The notes under the pieces are model-generated. The model saw nothing but the letters and a program-made list of their open reading frames with translations. It searched no databases and was not told where the DNA came from. From Megaustenia siamemsis (lineage: Eukaryota; Mollusca; Gastropoda; Stylommatophora; Ariophantidae), in assembly GCA_032433765.1 (NCBI GenBank), contig JAVIAB010000160.1:31647121-31711120 (forward strand): DNA of 64,000 nt, written 5' to 3'. The stretch's first letter is position 1, and each line of letters starts with the position of its first letter. The position numbers were made by a program, and so were the translations under genes. Positions 55,815-64,000 of the stretch are shown here, in pieces.

Positions 55815-58237
55815 TTCCACACAAATTGATTTGATCGTATTCAGAATCCTTCGTAAAAGGGGGAGGTACTCTTATACCGGTTATATATTGTCCCCGACGT
55901 TTGAGCGAGCAAGTGCAATAAAGAGGCTTGTTCGTTTACTCGGTACCAATATCACAGCAGCTTGGGAACGCTTTCTACCCAGCTGGTTCCTTGGGTTTAA
56001 TATGGGCTGCAGAACTCCCATATACGGGACCACATTTCTTATAATATCTCCTCAGCAATAAAAGGCTATGTGGGATCTCTGGCATTTATTATTATTTTTT
56101 TTCCCAAAAAGGTAGAAGGCAGAAAAAAGATTCATCTACAACAGTATGCAGCCACATGCTACGAAGCTTTTAACAGATGTTAGCTTAATATTTTTTATTA
56201 ATACATAAATAATTAGATGTAATTGCATAACAAATACTGATGTTTTTCCGCACAAAATAATCATGTTTGCAAGGAGAGTTACGCGCACCCAGAGCAGATA
56301 TGTACTGACTACTATGCAGGGTTTGTTGGGTGGGATTTGTAGAAGCGTAGTGTTATCTTTCATCTGTTTATTGTGAGACCTTTTTGTTGGTGGATTTCTA
56401 GAGTCCTTTCTATATAGTATATGCTGTTCGTTACCTGTTCGTATATATCTCCTGACAGATAGCACAACCTGGGTTGTCTCAACCAGCCTGCGCATGGTAA
56501 TAAGGGGGGGGGGGTGTATTCACATTGGGCATCACTGCTGTCTGTGGCATCATTTTAATAAACTGTTAACAGTAGAGGACTTCTTCCTTGTCCTCATTAA
56601 TACGGCTCAGAACATATACCACTCGAAGCTGATCTTTCCTCTCTAGCTTAGTACATGCCTGCTCACTCTCACGCACAAACACACACTATCCGGGGAACAT
56701 ATTTGCAAAGATTTTAAACCTATGAAGTATACATTTTAAAAAATGTACACTTGGCACACATTACGTAAACAATAGTTGTTATTACACTAGCACTACATTG
56801 TAATTGACATTTCTGTCTATTCTATCTACTAACGTCTTGCCAGCGAAAGCCAGCTATGTCTTCCACTAGAAATAGCGCAAATAGGGCGCAGAATAAGACA
56901 GGATATAAAAACAATGTCATGTCTCATTATGTAAGTTTATATTTACAGCTTTACAAGTGGCAACTCGCTCATAATTTTAGTTTTTCGCTATACTTCTAGA
57001 AAATTAGCTTATTTTGTAGCGAGCTCTCCCCTTACACTTCCGTGCGAGAGATATGCGCATACAGTAAACAGAATCCAGACATGTGCACGATGTGGTTCCG
57101 TTCACTTTGTTACTTCAAGTTAACTCAACTGAACAGTGGTACGTGCCACTAAGGTTTATTTCCTTGAACAATCAACATCCGAGCATCGGAAAGAGAAATA
57201 AATTTCTCCATTATCCTCAATATTGACTAGACATGTTTACTTAAAGCGCCAGAAAATTTCCATACGAAAGGAATTTTGAAGCATTCTTTCATTGCAATGG
57301 CTTGTGTTAGTTTTCCATATATATGAATAAAAGAGCATTGTGTAACTCTTTAACAATCCATCCTATTAAATTGAAAGGCCATTCCTTCCCTTATCAATCC
57401 CATGTGGGAATTTTCAAGAATATTTATATTTCCTGTCGCTGGTGAAGGTTATTACACTGCCCTTTGTAACGAATATTTTAGTTGTCATGTATCGTTATTC
57501 ATTTAAGAAAATAATGTGCATATTAAGTTGTTTAAATATGGAACATCTATTATCAGTAGGAGAAGATAGTGTTTACACTTGACACATATTTATTTGTGGA
57601 AGAAATGTATATGGCGTGCCGGTAAATAAACAAATGTATTTTACGTTTTTTTTTCTAATGTTCACAAAATTAAATTACTAACATATCTCTTATTCTTTTT
57701 AAAATCTATCGTTATCCCCCCCCCCTCCATTCTTTTAGTGTACCAGGAGTTAAATGCGGGAATGGAGAATAAAGGTCGCATGCCATGCTCAATTGCTGCC
57801 GGGTGTTCGGGTCAGGGTTTTTATTTCAACCAACCCTGATAAGAAAAAAATACTTTTTTTTTTAAAACGTTAATGATTAATGTGATTCGAATCCACGTCA
57901 ACTTATTTGGAATAAATCCTTTTTTCTTTTAATTTGTTCTGCTAAAATTGTACTAACATAAAAAAATATAAATAGATAATAACGATTATAAATAAGCAGT
58001 TAGTTAATCTTAGTACACTTGTAGTTAACAGATATTGAGCTCTTCACTTGCGAATGCTGCCCATTTCTTCTAGAACCATTACAAAAGTGTTACTTTTAAG
58101 CAGAAACCAACATCTATGAATCATATGTATCCATGTTAAAATTTATTTCGTTATTAACCTTGTGTTCTAAGTACATTAGACCTTCGTAAGGAAGCCTACA
58201 TTAAAATATGTATACACTTGCGTTTACCGTAATAGTT

Positions 58238-58239
<2 letters not shown>

Positions 58240-58286
<47 letters not shown>
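58240..58286. repeat. (TA)n microsatellite
   Basis: A pure TA run of about 47 nt. Confidence 0.95.
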
Positions 58287-58289
<3 letters not shown>

Positions 58290-58456
58290 CTCAGAATGCA
58301 GCTGGAGTAGGTTTCAAGGAATCGTAACCCAAGTGGGGCATGTTCCTTTTAGTCTCTTTAGAAAGCTAACAGATCGAAACGCTTTCTTAACTTCTGATGA
58401 TCAGATTACCTCTTGCTGCAAAGCTTTATATAAAGAGTTCGTTTCTTATAATTCAT

Positions 58457-58458
<2 letters not shown>

Positions 58459-58520
<62 letters not shown>

Positions 58521-58530
58521 TAGAGAGATA
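58459..58530. repeat. (TA)n then (GA)n microsatellite
   Basis: About 42 nt of TA followed by a GA run with one ATA interruption. A frame across it reads IYIYIERERE and is an artefact. Confidence 0.95.
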
Positions 58531-61500
58531 ACCCTCCTGTCTTAGTCGCCTTTAGTCACAACCTGTACTGTGTAGTCGCATATGGTCGTTTCTAATTATA
58601 TACAATACAGGAGGACTGACATTCACAGCACAAATTAAAGTATTGACATTCTTAAAAGGCAGAAGACAGTTGCTGGAGAAATTGATCGTCAGCTCTACAA
58701 AGATCTACAGTTCTACAAAGACACGTAGCCCAGGTCCAACCATTAAATAATATAAGCACGTTCTTAGAGTATCAACAGTATGAGACGGGGTGTAACAAAA
58801 AATCGTATTTATTTATATTTAGAGCGTATTTCTCCCTGGTTGCCTCAGTTGTAAGTAATTGGGTTATACTGCCGCTGCTAAGTATTAATAAATAGAATAA
58901 AACAGTCTGTTTTTTTTTTTTTTTTTGTAGTTTTGGATGTGTTCTTTTGTTCGTATATTCTTCGATTTCGTTGCACCGTATTTCGTACCTCACAATCTAA
59001 TACACCAATCTACTAAGATGCATTTGTTCGAGATTGAATCTCTACTTTTCATTTATTGCAGTTATGTGCTCTTGTGTGGAAAAAGCCATTACTAACACCC
59101 CCCCCCCTTTTTTTTTAAAGTAATTTTTAAAAATGTGTTTTTTTCTTCATAGCAACGTCACTTTTAACGCTAAGCAATGGAAATGGCAGAAGAGTACTAA
59201 CATTAACTTGCGCTTATGGTATGGCTATCATACGGTCTTTAAAAGGACATGGCACGATAGGGCGATAGTGAAGATTGAGAAATGGAACCTTGAAAAATGT
59301 TATTGAAACTGGTTCTTTAGAAGTTAATTTCCTCTCCTCGTCCTCCCCTCACAATGTTAATCTATTTCCTCGTTCCCCCTCCTTGTCCCTGTCTTACTGG
59401 CCCTTCATTATACTGACAAATGAGTATGAGAACGATAACTGCATGCGCAGCTGTAACTGAGTGTTCATTAAAACAAGGACAGCACTCGCCGGTACGGATC
59501 GTGCAACTCCGGAAATAGAGACAGCGACCTGTTCTCGTAATTTTGACGTTCTACTTGCCCTGTCGAATGATCTTCTGTCTGAAAGAAGTTCTAGGAATGT
59601 TAAACTAAAGAGCATGAGTGCTGCTAGTCTAGCCTACCGCTAGCGCTGATGTTTGTAGCTCTTGTCCCAGCCATTTGCATGCTACTATCATATAGAGCCA
59701 AACAAGTTGTGTTATATTAACGAAGAATGGTAATGGAAAAGTAATGCTTCTTCAGCGAGGCACGAGCGAATGCATTAGCGCTGATGGAATTGGTTTCCCC
59801 GCTTTCACCCCATTCATTTCTGTCGCACGTTTGGCTCCCATTCTTCTAGGCCTATTCGTCGTTTGTTTTCTTTGTCTTGTGCCATTGTTGGAGTCAACCC
59901 ATACTTGTCAAACGAATCTCTCATCTGTCCATGCTCATTACACTGCTATATTCGCTGGTTTGCGGGAGTGCAGAATGAAGGGAGTCTGTACAGAAGCAAC
60001 ACAGCCAGAAAATCACTAACTAAAGCACTATTTTAGTCTGAACAAGATTGATACGTTTAAAAGCAATGTATTGTAACAGAAATGAAAATAATACACAAAC
60101 ATTTCGATTCTTTGATGTTCAGCAAAAGCAAAATAATGGATAGATGCATTTTACTCAGCGCTCGAAAAAAAATATATACTTCAAACAAAAGAAAAAAGAC
60201 TTGAAAACAAAGTAATAAGTAGCCTTAACTATAAATCGATTCGGGGTTATGGACACAACCCCTTGCCACCATATATGTGCGGTGAAAAAGGACTAACCTA
60301 ATAATCCAATTTGAAAAGCAAAAAAAAACAAAACATGTCAGTAAATATTTCATCTGTTGGTGGATATCAACGTTTGCATCTGCCCAACTCATAGGCGGGC
60401 ATAGAAGTAGCAGTCGTCGGGTGAACACAGAAGAAGAAGAAGGAAAGATAACTTTACTAAACGCTCACATTTCTTTATTTTTAATTATCTTGTAACGTGT
60501 AAGCCTTATTAACAAAGACCATTTCTCATTAAATGTATTTAGTTTGTACAGGTATTTAGAAAGCGATTTACATAGCCAGAATGTTAGCATAAATATCTGT
60601 TCTGTCCGTGTATGAGAATTACAAAATGACACACTTTTACACAAGCAAGTTAAACGCTGTATGGCGACGCTTTATATAATTTAAAAAAGTAAATACGGGT
60701 ATAATACTATTATATAGAAAACAAAACAATTTAAATCAGATGATTGTAACTTTAAGAAGAGAAAGATTTCTAAGTATTTCTATACTTTCTCTTAACTTCG
60801 CATCCCCTTCTTACTTCTTTTATTTATTTATGCCTTCCTTCCTTTCTTCCTGCCTCCCTCCCTCCAGTATTAATCTACACACTTCAACAACTGCAAAGAT
60901 AATATTCAGTCATGCACACCAGTTATTTGACTTTTTGAAGTGTAACCCAAGTTCCTGTCAGTGATACTCTTTTCCCTAATCCAGAAGAGGAACAGGATAT
61001 TGTACTCTCTTGAGGTGTCGGTCTCCATGTACGGTCTCTACATGATCTTTTCACAGTAGACTTCTCTTTTCGTTATGTGTAAATGTACGCGCGCATGGAC
61101 GCACGCACGCACACACACACTCGTCCCTCCCTCCACCATTTACAGGATTATTCTTTGTTAATACGTTGCAACATTATATTTCTATTGTTCGTATGTGTAA
61201 ACACAATCATCAAAGCTCCGAGAATAAGTCAAACATGAATACACAGTCAGCAAGCATTTTAATAAGCACTTGAAGCTCTGAACGCGCGTACAAGGCTGAA
61301 AGTGCAGGTTGCATATTACATTTTTATTCTCTCGTGTGGTGTACGTGTCTTCAAAAGGTTATTAAAATGCATGTTTTTTTTTCAACTTTAAGTTGTATTA
61401 CAAAAAAAAAAAAAAAAACTTCTATAAAAGAGCAAATGCATAACACTATTTTGTAAAATGGTGGTACGGATAGGGAGATATTGATCATCTGATGCTTATC

Positions 61501-61848
61501 TAGATTGAAATATAATGGTAGGGGGAGCTTGTCTGAAACTTGCTAGTAAATATATTTCTCTTGGTTATTACCGATATAATTTCATATCTCTCTGTGTGTA
61601 TTTATCACATACATTGTTATTTTTTTTTTTTCACTGAAGAGCAGTACAAGACTTCGGGGAGGGCGTATTTGGATATTTGTATGTTTTTAACAGCTGTCAA
61701 TACTCTGTGGGCGTAAACCCCCTCCTCCCCTTAAAAAAGTACCAATAATAAAACATCATTTCCCCCCCCCCCACATACACCACACTTACTGATGATATTA
61801 TTAATCATGATATTAGTTACCTTATAGTTACCCGTCATTTATTGTTTA

Positions 61849-61912
61849 AATGTCTCTTCATCTGTAATCAGATGGGGATGGGAAAGCGAATATTGAGGTG
61901 TGAAGAGACATT
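61849..61912. repeat. Imperfect hairpin with 12-bp arms
   Basis: AATGTCTCTTCA at 61849-61860 is the reverse complement of TGAAGAGACATT at 61901-61912, with a 40-nt loop. No flanking duplication that would make it a MITE is apparent. Confidence 0.5.
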
Positions 61913-62443
61913 AATTTATATTTATTATTCTATTCACAGAGGACAATAAATTGAATTGGATTCTACGAATCGATCTGTCAACAATTCATGTTGTAACAGT
62001 TGTTTAAATGCTGTAACACCTCATAGAAAATAGAAGTCGGCAGGAAATTAATGATAATAACATATTGAAGCGCCGGGCGGTTATTGTGGGCCATGAATAA
62101 TGGTACACGTTATGCAGGCTATACTTCTGTTAAGTGATATTGTTATTGCTGTTTTCATGAGCGGCCGCTTACCTTAACGAGCTGGAGGCTGGATTACTTT
62201 TGTATTGAAGGAGACGGAGGTTAGAGTCACAGAAGTCAGTGGTGTGCACTTATTGTTCTCTTCTGTAGCGTGGAGAGGGGGTATTTATGTTTATGGGTGT
62301 TTGGGGAAAGCGTACCATTTGAAAAGGGGTCGGGTACACAGACAGGAATAAATGGGAAGCATTATTATTGTAATTGCAAAGCTTAGGAAATGGGACAGCA
62401 TAAGTAATTCTGAAATGTGGAATAGGAGAGTAAAGTCAAGATG

Positions 62444-62465
62444 TTTTTTTTTTTTTTGGGGGGGG
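62444..62465. repeat. T14/G8 homopolymer junction
   Basis: A T-run passes directly into a G-run, which continues as a G-rich ATGGGGGGTGG stretch. Confidence 0.9.
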
Positions 62466-62548
62466 ATGGGGGGTGGAGCTGGAGTGAACAATAGTGTTGA
62501 GTTAATTATTTATTGAATGAAAAGACGATGGTCCAAATATAGGGTTAG

Positions 62549-62675
62549 TTTATAATGATGACAGATGATTCCTTAATTATTGTGTATGTGTGCAATTTGT
62601 GTGATTTTTAACTTATAATGATGACAGATGATTCCTTAATTATTGTGTATGTGTGCAATTTGTGTGCTTTTTAAC
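62549..62675. repeat. Recent 63-bp tandem duplication
   Basis: Two copies start at 62551 and 62614. Each contains TATAATGATGACAGATGATT and TATGTGTGCAATTTGTGTG. They differ at only a base or two, so the duplication is recent. Confidence 0.9.
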
Positions 62676-64000
62676 TATTACTTATAGAAAGTCAAAAATA
62701 AAATTGACGGACAAATGCAGACACTTGTAGAGACATGATCATCGATGCTAGCTAGTATGCAGCCATGGTACCTTGACGTTTATTTCTGTGTGTATATTGA
62801 GATTTGGGGTGAAGACCTTAAAAAGTCTGTGGAAGTAGTTATGTGTGTCAAATGTTTGAGAGGGCCAAGGAACGAGTATGTTTTTTTCCCATTGCCTTAG
62901 ACCTCCTTAATGTTTGTATTCAGATTCAATCCACGTGGTCGCAGAACGTGTGCACATACTTTAATTTAGTCTTGGTTGCTTATTGCATTACACTATTGTC
63001 AACTACTTCTGCTCCTCATTGTCCACTTCTTTTTCCTAGCTCACTCCTCATCGTCGTTTTCTTCCTCCCATTCACCTTTCCATGTTGCTCCTGTAATCGT
63101 CTTCATCCTTCAATCCTCTTTTCTTCTCGTCGTCTTCTTCTTTTTCTCATTAGCTTCCATAATACACGTTACAACAAACCCACAAAAGCAACCAAATTAA
63201 ATTATCATGCATACAAACTACCAGATAGTGTGTAAGAGAAAGAGGGAAAAATTCAGCATCTATTTACAAATTAGCCAAGAATGGGTACATGTTGAAAAAT
63301 TCATGAATCGATACATATGAAATATAATGGTAAATGAAATACATCATTTTTAGTGCATTTATGTTGTGATTGTTATGCTACATTATGTAAAGACATAAAA
63401 TAAATATTCTCTTGTGCTCTAGCACGCTGTTTTAACGCTCAGACATTGTAAAAATATTAGACATGGCTCATTGACATCAATCCCTCAACTACCTAGCCGA
63501 TAAGCATTGTTTTCATATCTGGAAGCCATGATTTCTTTTGTGAAGACTTTACCTGCAAGTATTGAAAAGGGGGAGGGGTGGGGCAAGGGAAGAGATGCAT
63601 TTTTGTGGGAAAAAAGGGGAACGTAATGTTGTTACAGGTGAAACGCATGTAACAAAAAGTAAAAAAAAAAAAAAAATTAATGAGCTATCTATAAGCAAGT
63701 CTTGTAAAGGATTAGTAATATTCGTAAAAGAACATATGATAGATTAAATCACGAAAGAGGCCGACATTTTACCGTATAATAGAACAAGGTTTTTAATTTG
63801 TTGAAAAATGATGCTATGGTAACTCAATATACGAGTAAGCTTTTCGAAGAGACGGATGTAGGAAACTAGACAAAAATGTAGTAATTGTACTATATATAGG
63901 CCAGCTATACAGAGACTAAATAACTGTATTTAAATATGTAATTGCAGATAGAAAAGCAAACAAGTTATTTTTTTAAAAAATTATCTGATTTAGTAAGGAT

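Larger units (their letters stand above)
12510..64000 (+). other. Ssdp intron 3 (partial, more than 51 kb) or intron plus intergenic DNA
   Basis: From the donor at 12510 to the window end I find no further Ssdp exon, no poly-A site I can tie to the gene, and no second host gene. The content is repeats, described individually. Stretches without any recognised element include 12510-15690, 18200-20660, 21060-22418, 23925-25400, 26600-29960, 32650-36050, 37050-38430, 46363-47480, 47840-49370, 51990-52720 and most of 54935-64000. Whether all of this is transcribed as intron cannot be read from sequence. Confidence 0.5.
54931..64000. other. Non-coding stretch with simple repeats only
   Basis: I see no host gene, no RT-like frame and no convincing SINE with TSD here. 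It contains homopolymer and (TA)n/(GA)n arrays, a 63-bp duplication (62549-62675), and short C-, G- and A-runs around 56505-56515, 57717-57726, 59098-59107, 61397-61420, 61771-61782 and 63661-63675. Numerous short open frames have no family signature and are not called. Confidence 0.6.

Noticed and set aside
59744..60019. 91-codon frame with a hydrophobic segment
   Set aside because: A single hydrophobic stretch without homology, signal context or splice evidence is not enough to call a gene.
60225..60300. Possible tRNA gene near 60240
   Set aside because: The GGGGTTATGG word does not pair into a T arm with flanking sequence, and no anticodon arm is visible.

Overview
This is an AT-rich animal nuclear window. 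It is almost entirely intronic or non-coding and densely seeded with non-LTR retrotransposons (LINEs), tRNA-derived SINEs, microsatellites and homopolymers. The only host gene I can support is a single-stranded-DNA-binding-protein (Ssdp/SSBP2-3-4 family) gene on the + strand. Three consecutive coding exons (891-953, 6239-6316, 12452-12509) encode the proline/glycine/methionine-rich linker that follows the LisH region in this family. The exons join in frame with canonical GT-AG sites. The N-terminal exons lie upstream of the window. I found no later Ssdp exon between 12510 and 64000, so the rest of the window is either one intron of more than 51 kb or an intron followed by intergenic DNA that I cannot delimit. 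A lophotrochozoan, most likely a mollusc, is suggested by the I/Nimb-type LINE with RNase H, the tRNA-derived SINEs and the (TA)n/(GA)n microsatellite load; this assignment is inference.

Layout. 1-12.5 kb: the three Ssdp exons, with introns carrying a pogo/Tigger-like MITE (4083-4415), a 56-bp minisatellite (6523-6740), two related repeat copies (7795-8137, 8229-8562), SINEs and several LINE pieces. One young 5'-truncated LINE (10904-11896) has a perfect 10-bp target-site duplication (TSD). 12.5-22.4 kb: decayed LINE 3' ends. 22.4-23.9 kb: a roughly 1.5-kb, 46-bp satellite array with higher-order structure. 24-40 kb: SINEs, microsatellites, LINE tails and a mariner-family transposase relic (38430-38945). 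40.3-46.4 kb: a 5'-truncated LINE on the - strand (40291-41708) and a 4.06-kb I/Nimb-like LINE (42289-46350) with endonuclease, reverse transcriptase and RNase H regions, flanked by a perfect 12-bp TSD and inactivated by two stops and two frameshifts. 47-55 kb: more SINEs with TSDs, and a decayed LINE (50780-51975) interrupted by a younger SINE-like insertion (51243-51502). 55-64 kb: microsatellites and simple tracts, with no gene recognised.

Nothing in the window works as an operon or a pathway. The story is one conserved regulatory-cofactor gene whose introns are a record of successive retrotransposition. I found no convincing evidence of a wholly new biological system. The best leads are an in-frame tandem alternative splice donor in exon 6239-6316, the SINE families with shared bodies, the higher-order satellite, and the recurrent T-tract/G-tract junctions.
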